Source: Gammaproteobacteria bacterium (GTDB taxonomy: Bacteria; Pseudomonadota; Gammaproteobacteria; Thiohalomonadales; Thiohalomonadaceae). From it: 64,000 bases of DNA. Position numbers and translations under genes: made by a program. Shown piece by piece: positions 33,241-45,330 of this stretch. The notes under the pieces were generated by a model that was not told the origin of the DNA, searched no databases, and saw only the letters and a list, made by a program, of their open reading frames with translations. The DNA lies in NCBI GenBank assembly GCA_024709225.1, contig JANJXC010000073.1, positions 55,877 through 119,876 on the forward strand, given 5' to 3'. Position 1 is the first letter of the stretch. Every line of letters begins with the position of its first letter.

Positions 33241-36200
33241 ATGTATCTGTTCCGCATGCGGCCATTGCTGCTGGTTCTGCTCGGGGTGATCACGCTCATC
33301 TCGCTGGCGGCCGTGGCATGGGGCGGTCGGTTGGCGGTGCGTGATCTGAACGAGGCCCGTCATCTGCTGCTGGTGAACCGCATCGCCGAATTCACTTTGC
33401 AGCTCAATACCAGCGCGGCCATGGAGCGGGGCGTCACGGCAGCCCTGCTGGCGAACCCGGCACAGTCCAGTGAGGCCATGGCGGCGGAGATGCGGCGTCT
33501 GCGGCGCGACAACGAGGAGCAGGTTCTCGCCTTGCTGGGCATGACGGAGGCGCTGTTGGACAGCCAGGCGTGGTCGGCGCTGCACGAGGCCCTGGATGCA
33601 TTGCGCCGCGAGCGGCAGCGCCTGCTGCGGGCACGCAGCACGGCCGATGTCATGCTGCAGCGCGCCGAGCGGGGCGGCGAGGCCTATTTCCTGTCGGCCA
33701 TCACCTCCTTTATCGAGGCCACCGCCGCCGTGCGCGCCCGGGCACTGGCCGAGGCCTGGCGTGGCGACGTGATACGGCGTGACCATCTGACGCTGAATGA
33801 GGCGCTCTATGCTGCGAGTGAGTATGCCGGGCGCGAGCGGGCCATCCTCGGCATCGCGATCGCCCAGGCGCGGCCGCTGACCACGGCTGAACGCGAGTTG
33901 TTGATCGGGCTGCGCCATACCGCGAGCGTTGCCCTGGGGCAGCTGGATACGGCGATGGCCGTATTCGCCGACATCGAGAGCGTCACTGCCGCGCATGCCA
34001 CCATGAATGCGGCGTTTCGCCACCGTTACCAGGCCCTGCGCGACGCGGTCTATGCGGCAGCCATGCAGGGGGCGGCCTATCCGGTCGATGTGGCAACCTG
34101 GTATCAGGAGGCCAGTCTGGGGATAGACGCCATCATCCAGCTGGGTGGGGCCGTCAATGCAGTGGTCCGCACGCTGGTGACCCGGCGCGAACAGCAGGCG
34201 CGGGATGCAGTAGTGGTGTTTGCGCTTGCCGCCGTGCTGGTGGTGGTCACCTTGCTGGTGGTGGCAGTGCTCATCCGCAGCCGCATCATGTTGCCACTGC
34301 GGCAACTGGAGCAGATGGCCGAGGCCATCGGCCGCGGTGATCATGCGCAGCCGTTGCAGCTGCCCCGCGGGGATGAGCTGGGCGAGCTGGGGGCGGCACT
34401 CGACACCATGCGGCAGAATCTGCTGGAGCAGATGCAGGAGCGAGACCGCATCGAAACCCTGCTGCGCACCAGTGCGCAGCGTTTTCGCAATCTGGTTGAG
34501 AGCACCAACGACTGGCTGTGGGAGATCGATGGCGCCGGGCGGTATACCTATGTCAGTCCCCAGGTAAAAAACATCCTGGGCTACGAACCCGATGAGGTGC
34601 TGGGGCGCTCACCCTTCGAATTGATGCCGGCAGACGAGGCCTCCCGCCTGGAGCGGATGTTTGCCGAACTGGTGGCGCGCCGTGCGCCGATACGTGCAGT
34701 GGAAAACATCAATCGCCACAAGAACGGCCGTCTGGTGGTACTGGAAACCAACGGTGTGCCGGTGCTGGATGCGCACGGCGAGTGTGTCGGTTACCGCGGC
34801 ATCGACCGCGATATCACTGAACGCCGCCAAGCGGAACAGGCACAGCGCGAGTCGGAGCGCCGCTTCCGCGACCTGCTGGAAAACATGCGGCTGATGGCGG
34901 TGATGCTGGATGATGCCGGCAACATCACCTTCATCAATGACTTTCTGTTGCGCAGTACCGGGCGTACCCGGGACGAGGTCATGGGGCACAGCTGGTTCAA
35001 TCTGTTCATTCCCGATGAGATGCGCGGCGCGCTGCGTGCCGGCTATCTGCGCTCCATGGCCGGGGGACTGCCTGCCTCGCCCCATGAATACGAAATTCTT
35101 ACCGCTGCCGACGCACGGCGGCGGGTGGTGTGGAATACCATCCTGATCCATGGTCCGGACGAACGTCCGGTCGGCAGTGCCAGCGTCGGCGCGGACGTCA
35201 CCGAGCAGCGCAAGAGCGAGGCAGAAATGCAAAAGCTGTTGCGTGTGGCGGAACAGACCGATGATGCCGTGATGATCACCGATCCCAGCGGCGTCATCGA
35301 ATATGTCAACGCGGCGTTCGAGCGGATTACCGGCTATCAGCGTGATGAAGTCATTGGCCAGCACGCCCGCCTGCTGAACTCCGGGCAGCAGGATGCGGCC
35401 TTCTACGAACGTCTGTGGGCAACGATTTCATCCGGTCAGCCGTTTCGCGCCCTGATGACCAACCGGCGCAAGAACGGCGAGATGTTTCACGAAGAGAAGA
35501 CCATTACGCCATTGCGCGACGGCACGGGGGCCATTACGCACTACTTGTCCACTTCCAAGGATGTGACCGAGCGGCGGCGCATGGATGAACAGCTGCAGCA
35601 GTCGGAAAAGCTGGCCTCCATCGGCCAGCTGGCTGCCGGCGTGGCCCACGAGATCAACAATCCGGTGGGTTACATCAGCTCGAATATCGTTACGCTCAAC
35701 CGTTACCTGAACGACATTTTCCAGCTGCTGGCGGTTTATGAACAGATGGAGAGTGCCGTGACGGATACCGCGCTGCAGCAGCAGTTGCAGGCCCTGAAGC
35801 AGGCGCTGGACCTTGACTACCTGCGCAAGGATATCCCCGCCCTGATCGGTGAATCTGCGGAAGGCGTGGCCCGGGTGAAGAAGATCGTGCAGGACCTGAA
35901 GGATTTTTCACGCCAGGACGAGGCGGAGTGGCAGATGGCGGACCTGCACAAGGGGCTGGAAAGCACGCTCAACATCGTACACAACGAAATCAAATACAAG
36001 GCGGAGGTGGTGCGCGAGTATGGCGAGCTGCCAATGGTGCAGTGCATCCCGTCACAACTCAACCAGGTATTCATGAATCTGCTGGTGAACGCCGCGCATG
36101 CCATTGACGAGCGCGGAGTGATCCATGTGCGCAGCGGCACCGAGGGCGACTGGGTCTGGGTGGAGGTGCAGGATAACGGCAAGGGGATCCGGCCGGAGCA

Positions 36201-36390
36201 CCTGGGCCGCCTGTTCGATCCCTTCTTTACCACCAAACCGGTGGGCAAGGGCACCGGGCTGGGGCTGTCCATCTCCTATGGCATAGTGCAGAAGCATGGC
36301 GGCCGCATCGAGGTGGAGAGCGAGCTCGGGCAGGGGAGCCGGTTCCGGGTCTGGCTGCCGCTGCAGCAGGCAGACCAGGCAGCGCACTGA
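33241..36390 (+). CDS. Sensor histidine kinase: NIT-like sensor, HAMP, multiple PAS, HisKA, HATPase
   Basis: AMERGVTAALL periplasmic region; HAMP; PAS repeats; AAGVAHEINNPVGYI; GTGLGLSISYGIVQKHGG. Confidence 0.9.
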   Translation: MYLFRMRPLLLVLLGVITLISLAAVAWGGRLAVRDLNEARHLLLVNRIAEFTLQLNTSAAMERGVTAALLANPAQSSEAMAAEMRRLRRDNEEQVLALLGMTEALLDSQAWSALHEALDALRRERQRLLRARSTADVMLQRAERGGEAYFLSAITSFIEATAAVRARALAEAWRGDVIRRDHLTLNEALYAASEYAGRERAILGIAIAQARPLTTAERELLIGLRHTASVALGQLDTAMAVFADIESVTAAHATMNAAFRHRYQALRDAVYAAAMQGAAYPVDVATWYQEASLGIDAIIQLGGAVNAVVRTLVTRREQQARDAVVVFALAAVLVVVTLLVVAVLIRSRIMLPLRQLEQMAEAIGRGDHAQPLQLPRGDELGELGAALDTMRQNLLEQMQERDRIETLLRTSAQRFRNLVESTNDWLWEIDGAGRYTYVSPQVKNILGYEPDEVLGRSPFELMPADEASRLERMFAELVARRAPIRAVENINRHKNGRLVVLETNGVPVLDAHGECVGYRGIDRDITERRQAEQAQRESERRFRDLLENMRLMAVMLDDAGNITFINDFLLRSTGRTRDEVMGHSWFNLFIPDEMRGALRAGYLRSMAGGLPASPHEYEILTAADARRRVVWNTILIHGPDERPVGSASVGADVTEQRKSEAEMQKLLRVAEQTDDAVMITDPSGVIEYVNAAFERITGYQRDEVIGQHARLLNSGQQDAAFYERLWATISSGQPFRALMTNRRKNGEMFHEEKTITPLRDGTGAITHYLSTSKDVTERRRMDEQLQQSEKLASIGQLAAGVAHEINNPVGYISSNIVTLNRYLNDIFQLLAVYEQMESAVTDTALQQQLQALKQALDLDYLRKDIPALIGESAEGVARVKKIVQDLKDFSRQDEAEWQMADLHKGLESTLNIVHNEIKYKAEVVREYGELPMVQCIPSQLNQVFMNLLVNAAHAIDERGVIHVRSGTEGDWVWVEVQDNGKGIRPEHLGRLFDPFFTTKPVGKGTGLGLSISYGIVQKHGGRIEVESELGQGSRFRVWLPLQQADQAAH

Positions 36391-36443
36391 ACGGATGGCA
36401 TAGATATTCCGGATGGGTATCTATCTCATGCCCGGCACGTCAT

Positions 36444-39400
36444 CTAGTCAGTCACCTTCGCCTGCAAGGTGCGATACAGTCCGAAGGCCTTGCGCACCTG
36501 TTCGCGCAACTCATCATCATCCCAGGGCTGGCTGAAATATTTGTGGATCACCCCGTCGGTGACGGCCTGGCCGACTTGTTCCAGGTCGCCATGCCCGCTC
36601 AGCACGATGCGTATGGTCTCCGGATAGATGCTTTTCACCCGCTTGAAGAAGTCGATGCCGCTCATGTCCGGCAGGCGCTGATTGCTGATGATGACGCCGG
36701 CGCCGTGCAGCGCCAGCAGATTGAACGCCTCCTGGGTGGTGCTGGCGGCAAGCAGGTGATAGCCGGCGTGCTGAAACAGACGTTGCAGGGCGCTGAGGAT
36801 GTTGCGCCTGTCTTCCAGCAACAGCAGGGTCTTGGTTTCCCGTGTGCTGTCGCGTTGCGGCAGATGCAGGGTCCGCCCCTCCTGCAGCAGTTGCGCCAGC
36901 TCAGCGGCGGGCAGCGGCCGGCTGAACAGATAGCCCTGCAGCAGATCGCAGCCCTTGTCGCGCAGGTACACCGCCTGGGCCTCGGTTTCCACGCCCTCGG
37001 CCACCACCGTGAGGCGCAGGCTCTCGGCCATGGCGATGATGGTCATGGCGATGGTGGCCTGATCCGGCGCGGTAGTGATATGGGTGACGAAGCTGCGGTC
37101 GATCTTCAGGGTATCGAAGGGGAAGCGGCCCAGATGCGACAGGCTGGAGTAGCCGGTACCGAAATCATCCACTGCGAGGCTCAGGCCCAGGGCCTTGAGC
37201 TGCTGCAGCACCTCGGCGGTAGCCTCCGGGGATTCCATTACCGCGCTTTCGGTCAGCTCCAGTTCCAGATAACGCGGCTCGAGCGCGGTCTCCTCCAGCA
37301 CCCGGGTGACAGCGGCCACCAGCGAGGGCTGCCGCAACTGGTGGGCAGAGAGATTGACGGCGATAGTGATCGGCGGCAGGCCCGCCGTCTGCCAGCGCCG
37401 GTTCTGACGGCAGGCCTCGCGCAAGGCCCATTCCCCCAACGCCTGGATCAGCCCGGTCTCTTCGGCCACCGGGATGAAGCGTTGCGGCGAGATCCAGCCT
37501 TCGGTCGGATGGCACCAGCGGGCCAGCGCCTCGACGCCGACGATGTGGCCAGTGGCCAGGTCGACCTTGGGCTGGTAATGCAGCTCCAGTTCGTTCTGTT
37601 CCAGCGCACGACGCAGGGCGTGCTCCAGCGACAGGCGGGCCGCGGCGACGGCATTCAGCTCCTCGGTGTAGAAGCGGAAGTGATTGCGCCCCTCCCGCGC
37701 CGCCTGGTGCAACGCCGTGGCGGCGTTGCGCAGCAACGTGCCAAGGTCTTCGCCATCCTGCGGCATCAGGCTGATGCCGATGTGCAAGGCCAGGCGCAGC
37801 TCGTGACCTTCCAGCTCGATGGGCAGCGCTACCGCATCGATCATGCGCTGGGCCACGGCGCTTACGTCGTCGGCGTGCTGCACGTCGGGTAGCAGGACCA
37901 CGAATTCGTCGCCGCCATAGCGGGCGACGGTGTCATGGCCGCGCGCCACCTGGTTCAGGCGCTTGGCGATGGTGCGCAGCACGGCATCGCCGATGCGGTG
38001 GCCGAGGCTGTCGTTGATCAGCTTGAAGCGGCTCAGGTCCAGTGACATCACCGCCAGCAGGGTGTCGTCGCGACGGCTGGCGACGGCCTGGCTAAAACGC
38101 TGGGTGAGCAGGTTGCGGTTGGGCAACTGCGTCAGCTCGTCGTAATAGGCGAAGAAGTTGATCTGTTCTTCCAGCTTCTTGCGCTCGCTGATGTCGTGTT
38201 GCAGTCCGACGTAATGGGTGATGGCGCCCTGCTCGTTGCGCACCGGGCTGATGGAGATCAGTTCCCAGTACAGTTCGCCGTTCTTGCGCTTGTTGATGAG
38301 CTCGCCTTCCCACACTTTGCCTTGCGTGATGGTGCCCCACAGCTCGCGATAGCGCTCCGCCGAGGTGCGGCCGGATTTGAGTATGCTGAGCTTGCCGCCG
38401 CGTACCTCGTCGGCGGTGTAGCCGGTGGTACGGGTGAACTGTGGATTGACGTATTCGATGAGCCCCTGCGGGTTGGTGATGACAACGCCACTTACGCTGT
38501 GCTCGATGGCCTGGCTCAGCTTGCGCAGCTCGGCCTCGGTACGGATGCGCTCGGTGACATCCTTGCCGCTGGAGATGTAATGGGTGATGGCGCCATGGCT
38601 GTCGCGCACCGGGCTGATGGCGACCTCCTCGTAATAGGGGGTGCCGTCGGCGCGGCAGTTGGTGAGGGTGGCGCGGAATATCTCGCCGTGGCTCAGCGCC
38701 TCGTGGAAGCGCTGGTACAGCACCGGATCGTTGAGCTCGCTCTTGAAGATGGCCGCGTTCTTGCCCAGCACCTGCGTCCGCCGGAAGCCGCGGATGCGTT
38801 CGAAGGCGGCGTTGACGTATTCGATGGTGCGGTCACTGTCGGTGATGATCATCGAGTCGGCGCTCTGCTCCAGGGCGAGGGAGAAGATGCGCAGTCGGGC
38901 CGCATCGGCCTCGCGCTGGCGCAGGTCTTCTAGCAGGGTCAGGCGCATGCGCTCGAAGGCGGTCGCCAGATGGCCCAGTTCGTCGTTCTGGAAGCTGGGC
39001 AGGGGCTGGTTCAGGTTGCCCTTGCTGATGGTGTCTGCCGCCGCCTCCAGGCGCTGCAGGGGGGCGAGGATGCGGCGGCGGATGCTGCGCACGACGAGGA
39101 AGAACACCGTGGCGGTGATCAGCAGCGCCAGGATCAGCAGGGTGGTGTCGAGCATGGCCTTGTGGCGCAGCTGGGCGATATCGCGACGCAGGTGGCTGCT
39201 CATGGCCTCGGACAGCGCAATGATGGTATCGATGGCCTGTGTCGCCTCGTTGTACCAGAGCGTTGCGTCGATGGCATAGGGCTCGCCGCTGCGGCTGGCG
39301 GCATAGACCTGCTGGCGCACCTCTTCGTAGCGGGCGAGAAACACGCTGGTGACATTGGCGGAGGCCAGGGTCAGTTCGCGCGAGGCGGGAAACTGGCGCA

Positions 39401-40124
39401 CGATGCGCTCGGCACGGGTCAGGGCCAGATCGACGATGTTGCGATACTGGTGCAACTGCGCCAGTTCGCCTTCGGTCAGGCGGCGCTGGCGGGCGATGGC
39501 GGAGCCGATAATGGCGCGCTCGCGGCCGGCGTATTCGCTGACCGTGAACAGGGCCTCCTTCATCACCGGATTGGGCATGTAGGAGTACATATTGCCCGGC
39601 AGCGGCACCATGCAGGCGCGGCGCACGTCGGCCAGTGCCTCGATATGCGCGCTGGCCAGGGCGATCCAGGTTTCGGCGTCACCGGGCAGCTGACCCTGGT
39701 CGATGAGGGTACGGGTGGCCTCCAGTTCGCCGCGGCTGCGCGCCAGGTCGTGCAGGGCCAGGGTGAGCGGGTGGTTGGGGGGCAGGTTGTGGATGGCTTG
39801 GGCGCCGTCCAGCAGGCGCTGATACTGCGTGTCGACGTCCTGGCGCTGGCGCGCCATTTCCTGCTGCATCTCGGTCTGCGGGCCGGGGCTGGCGAGCAGG
39901 GCGGCGGTGATGCCGCGCTCCATGGCCATCACGGCACTGGCGCGCAGGGACAGGTCGGCGAGGTGATTGGTCTGCTCGATCCAGGTGACCGCGTGCAGCT
40001 TCTCGCGCGCCTCGCGGAACTCCCACAGACTACCCGCCAGAATCAGCAGGCCGAGCAGGGCCAGCAGCGTGATGAGCAGGCGGCGTATGGACATTGGCAT
40101 CCCCATATCCCGGCGATCATCCAT
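36444..40124 (-). CDS. NIT-like sensor, HAMP, PAS, PAS, GGDEF, EAL, C-terminal degenerate REC protein
   Basis: AMERGITAALL; RGHDTVARYGGDEF; VEALARW; C-terminal ISNQRLPDMSGIDFFKRV receiver-like. Confidence 0.9.
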   Translation of the reverse strand: MDDRRDMGMPMSIRRLLITLLALLGLLILAGSLWEFREAREKLHAVTWIEQTNHLADLSLRASAVMAMERGITAALLASPGPQTEMQQEMARQRQDVDTQYQRLLDGAQAIHNLPPNHPLTLALHDLARSRGELEATRTLIDQGQLPGDAETWIALASAHIEALADVRRACMVPLPGNMYSYMPNPVMKEALFTVSEYAGRERAIIGSAIARQRRLTEGELAQLHQYRNIVDLALTRAERIVRQFPASRELTLASANVTSVFLARYEEVRQQVYAASRSGEPYAIDATLWYNEATQAIDTIIALSEAMSSHLRRDIAQLRHKAMLDTTLLILALLITATVFFLVVRSIRRRILAPLQRLEAAADTISKGNLNQPLPSFQNDELGHLATAFERMRLTLLEDLRQREADAARLRIFSLALEQSADSMIITDSDRTIEYVNAAFERIRGFRRTQVLGKNAAIFKSELNDPVLYQRFHEALSHGEIFRATLTNCRADGTPYYEEVAISPVRDSHGAITHYISSGKDVTERIRTEAELRKLSQAIEHSVSGVVITNPQGLIEYVNPQFTRTTGYTADEVRGGKLSILKSGRTSAERYRELWGTITQGKVWEGELINKRKNGELYWELISISPVRNEQGAITHYVGLQHDISERKKLEEQINFFAYYDELTQLPNRNLLTQRFSQAVASRRDDTLLAVMSLDLSRFKLINDSLGHRIGDAVLRTIAKRLNQVARGHDTVARYGGDEFVVLLPDVQHADDVSAVAQRMIDAVALPIELEGHELRLALHIGISLMPQDGEDLGTLLRNAATALHQAAREGRNHFRFYTEELNAVAAARLSLEHALRRALEQNELELHYQPKVDLATGHIVGVEALARWCHPTEGWISPQRFIPVAEETGLIQALGEWALREACRQNRRWQTAGLPPITIAVNLSAHQLRQPSLVAAVTRVLEETALEPRYLELELTESAVMESPEATAEVLQQLKALGLSLAVDDFGTGYSSLSHLGRFPFDTLKIDRSFVTHITTAPDQATIAMTIIAMAESLRLTVVAEGVETEAQAVYLRDKGCDLLQGYLFSRPLPAAELAQLLQEGRTLHLPQRDSTRETKTLLLLEDRRNILSALQRLFQHAGYHLLAASTTQEAFNLLALHGAGVIISNQRLPDMSGIDFFKRVKSIYPETIRIVLSGHGDLEQVGQAVTDGVIHKYFSQPWDDDELREQVRKAFGLYRTLQAKVTD

Positions 40125-40280
40125 GTCGGCAGGTTATTGTTGTTGTCCTCGAACGTGCTGGAGAGGGGTCTATGCTACCCCGCGAACAACACCGCCTGGC
40201 GGTGCGCTGGTCGTCATTGCCCACTGTCAGACTAAGGATTGGGCCTATGCCGACACTCTAAGTGGGGTATATGCAAAAAG

Positions 40281-40318
40281 CAAGGCCGCGGCCGTTGCCG
40301 GTCGCGGCCTTTGTTTTT
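40281..40318. terminator. Bidirectional-looking terminator downstream of acs
   Basis: AAAAAGCAAGGCCGCG-gccgttgccggt-CGCGGCCTTTGTTTTTT. Confidence 0.7.
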
Positions 40319-40321
40319 TGG

Positions 40322-40393
40322 GTAGGAGCGGATCGTATCCGCGATACAGCGCCCGGCAGAGGCACGCCGGGCGCGAATGCGATTCGCTCCTGC
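40322..40393. repeat. BIME (pair of facing REP hairpins)
   Basis: GTAGGAGCGGATCGTATCCGCGATA...GCGCGAATGCGATTCGCTCCTGC. Confidence 0.9.
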
Positions 40394-40398
40394 AGGTT

Positions 40399-42336
<1,938 letters not shown>

Positions 42337-42593
42337 GGGTTTCTCCTAGGTCAATAAATGCTATGGCGAAAAGCTTCAAAAAATAAACGGCGACACGCCC
42401 TGTTGCGGTGACGCATCTGGCCGCAGGCTGGTGAACAGAAGCTGTTTACCGGTGCTCTTTTGTAGTTTTATTGTCTCCCCACGCAGGACACTGGACAGCG
42501 TCCCGCGGCGGCCGCCCACATCGCTGAAACCGGCCGCAACCCGCTCCGAAACGGGTTCGCCCACTATACCATGCCGGTTGCGCCCGTGGGTCA

Positions 42594-43286
42594 TCATGGC
42601 CGCAGCATCAGGTCTTTCAGCGGCAGGGGATGGTTGCCCTCGCGCTCCGCCAGCTGGGCCAGGAACAGCTCGGCGGCCGCCAGGGCATCGACCAGCGCGT
42701 CGTGGGCGCGGTAGCGGGGCAGGTTATAGCGGTTGCGCAGGTTGCCAAGGCGCAGTTCCCCGGGGCGGTAGCTGCGGTTGCGGCGCTCAAACCACTGCTG
42801 GGCGATGCGCTGGGTGTCGACGGTCGGGATGAGAAAGCCGCCGCCGTACAGTTGTTCGCAGGCCGTATTGAGAAAGCCGAGCTCGATGCGGGCATGGTGG
42901 GCGATCAGCACCTTGCCGGCGAGCAGGGGCAGCAGCTCGGCCATCACGGTGGCGAGGTCCGCGCCGGCGGCGGCGGCATCGTCGGTGATTTGGTGAATCA
43001 CCGCGCTGGCCTCGGGGATGGCGCCGTGCTGGCGCACCAGGCGGTGGCTGGCGGAGGCCAGGTCGATGCGGTTGCCGCGCAGCAAAACCCAGCCGAAACT
43101 GATGATGGCATCCTTCTTCGGATCGAGGCCGGTGGTCTCCAGATCCAGGGCGACATATTCCAGCTGGCGGCAGTCCGCCTTGCGTGCGACGAAAGGTGTC
43201 TCGAGGTAGTCCCGCAACGGGCCGGCCGGCACCTTGGCGGCCAGGCGCCGGCGCCGGTAATCGAGACTGAACAGCCGCTCCAGCAT
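42594..43286 (-). CDS. DNA polymerase III epsilon-like 3'-5' exonuclease
   Basis: YVALDLETTGLDPKKDAIISFG; HHARIELGFLN; YRAHDALVDALAAAELFL. Confidence 0.88.
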   Translation of the reverse strand: MLERLFSLDYRRRRLAAKVPAGPLRDYLETPFVARKADCRQLEYVALDLETTGLDPKKDAIISFGWVLLRGNRIDLASASHRLVRQHGAIPEASAVIHQITDDAAAAGADLATVMAELLPLLAGKVLIAHHARIELGFLNTACEQLYGGGFLIPTVDTQRIAQQWFERRNRSYRPGELRLGNLRNRYNLPRYRAHDALVDALAAAELFLAQLAEREGNHPLPLKDLMLRP

Positions 43287-45154
43287 CAGTAGAAACGCCC
43301 GGTCTGGTAGCGCTGGGCCAGCGCCGTCTGCAGGTCGCTGATCGCCCCGAAGGCGTCCTTCAGGTGGTTGCGCTCCAGCGGCGTCAGCTCTTCGGGCGTG
43401 ACGTAATTGTCCGGCGCGATGCCCTGCTTGATCTGCTGGGCCTGATGGCGCGCGCGCAGGGTGCCGATGAACTCGAAGGCATCCTCCAGGTTGTCGGCGC
43501 CTTCCTGACTGAGGGAGTGGGCATCGGCCGCCGCCTTGAGGCGCTCCACCGTGTTGATCTCCGGGATGCCGGCCGACAGGGCGTAGATGCGCGCCAGATT
43601 GATCACCGGCAGGATGCCGCGCAGCTTCAGGTCGAAGCTGTTGGCGTGATCGCCCTCGCCGATGAGGACGAAGTTGCGGAAGAAGCCGAGCGGGGGCCGG
43701 GTGCTCAGCGCATTGGTCGCCATGTAAGCGAGGAAGATCTTGTTCTCCTTGGCCTGACGCAGCACCTCGGCGTGCAGCCGCGCGTGCAGCATCTCATCGC
43801 CATAGATGGCGCGCATGTCGATGAAGTTGGTGGCCAGCATCGCCGCCTTGCGGTCGACGCGCATGATCCAGTCGTCGAAGTACTGGCGCCACACGCGCCA
43901 CGGCTGGCGCCACTGCGGATTGCTGGCCATGATGCCGCCGGGGCAGTTGACGAATCCGCAGGCGTTGAGGCCGTCGGTGACGAATTGTGCCAGTTGCGTG
44001 AAGTAGCTGCCGTGCGCTTCCGGCTGGTAGTCGTCGGAGAGGAGCAGGGCGTTGTCCTGATCGGAATGCACGGTCTGTTCGCGCCGGCCCTGCGAGCCGC
44101 CGGCGACCCATACATAGGGCACCGGCGCCGGGCCGAACTGCGCCTCGCCCAGTTCCAGCAGACGCCGGGTGATGGCGTCGGTGACGGCGGAGATGGCCTG
44201 GCCCAGCTGATAGGCGCTGGCGCCGGCGGCGACCAGCTGCACCTGCAGTTCGGGCAGTTCGGCGCTGGCCTGCACCAGTTCGGCAACCGACTGGCACTTG
44301 CGCACGCTGCCCACCGAATAGATGGCATTGGCGCTTTGATAACGGATCAGGTCGGTGGTGGAGATGATGCCCTGGACGCCACCGCTGTCCACCACCGGCA
44401 GGTGATGGATGTTGTAGCGCGTCATGTTGATCAGCGCCTCGAAGGCCGGCGTGTCCGGCGTCACCTTGTGCAGGGTGCGCGTCATGATCGCGGTGACCGG
44501 CTGGGTGCAGGAAATACCTTGGGCGATGCAGCGCGAGCGCAGGTCGCGGTCGGTGATGATGCCCACCAGCAGGCGCTCGTCGGTGATGAGCAGGGCCGAG
44601 ACGCGCTCACGGGTCATGAGCTGGGCGGCCTCCTGGATGGTGGTGGTGGGCGGCGCGGTGACCGGGCTGCGCCCGATCAGCGCGCGGACCTCGACGGTCA
44701 TCAGATTGCCGCCGGAGCGTGGTGTGTCCTGGAGGATTTCCCGCGCGCGGCGCAGGCGGGTGCTGATGGACTGGGTGAAGTAATCGTTGAAGGCACTGTC
44801 GGCGTCGCGCAGGGTCTGCAGGCGGTCGCACGGCAGGAGGTAGAACAGGCTGTCCTCGACAGCGGTGCCGCTCAGGGTATGGGCCGGGTCATGGGGTAGG
44901 CAGGCCGACGCATACACGTCGCCTTCGGCATATTTGGCCACCAGTTCATCATTGGGATTGCGCAGTTCGATGGCGCCCTTGCGCACGATGTACAGGCAGT
45001 TCTGTCCGGCGTCCTGCGGCGGAAACGGCGTGCCGCGGCGCAGATAACGGATGGTCAATTCCCTGGGCAGGTGATCGAGCGCCTCGTCACTGAGCTGATC
45101 GAAGGGCGGATGACTGGCCAGAAATTCACGTATTTCAATCAGTTCGACTTCCAT
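43286..45154 (-). CDS. cNMP-binding/CBS/DUF294 nucleotidyltransferase-like protein
   Basis: cNMP-binding N-terminus, CBS pair, GGSQGRREQTVHSDQDNALL nucleotidyltransferase-like motif. Confidence 0.88.
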   Translation of the reverse strand: MEVELIEIREFLASHPPFDQLSDEALDHLPRELTIRYLRRGTPFPPQDAGQNCLYIVRKGAIELRNPNDELVAKYAEGDVYASACLPHDPAHTLSGTAVEDSLFYLLPCDRLQTLRDADSAFNDYFTQSISTRLRRAREILQDTPRSGGNLMTVEVRALIGRSPVTAPPTTTIQEAAQLMTRERVSALLITDERLLVGIITDRDLRSRCIAQGISCTQPVTAIMTRTLHKVTPDTPAFEALINMTRYNIHHLPVVDSGGVQGIISTTDLIRYQSANAIYSVGSVRKCQSVAELVQASAELPELQVQLVAAGASAYQLGQAISAVTDAITRRLLELGEAQFGPAPVPYVWVAGGSQGRREQTVHSDQDNALLLSDDYQPEAHGSYFTQLAQFVTDGLNACGFVNCPGGIMASNPQWRQPWRVWRQYFDDWIMRVDRKAAMLATNFIDMRAIYGDEMLHARLHAEVLRQAKENKIFLAYMATNALSTRPPLGFFRNFVLIGEGDHANSFDLKLRGILPVINLARIYALSAGIPEINTVERLKAAADAHSLSQEGADNLEDAFEFIGTLRARHQAQQIKQGIAPDNYVTPEELTPLERNHLKDAFGAISDLQTALAQRYQTGRFY

Positions 45155-45330
45155 ACGGTACTCTCTTGCCGTGATGGCCAGGACCGGCTGCCACAGAATC
45201 GGCGCAGCGGAACTGAAGAATTCGTTGGGCTAAAAATCCAATGGGCGCTCATCACGCCCATTGGCTGTATTTCCTCTGTGTCGCCGCGCCGCCCTGCGCG
45301 GGGCAGGGCGGCGGACGGACAGCTTACCGC

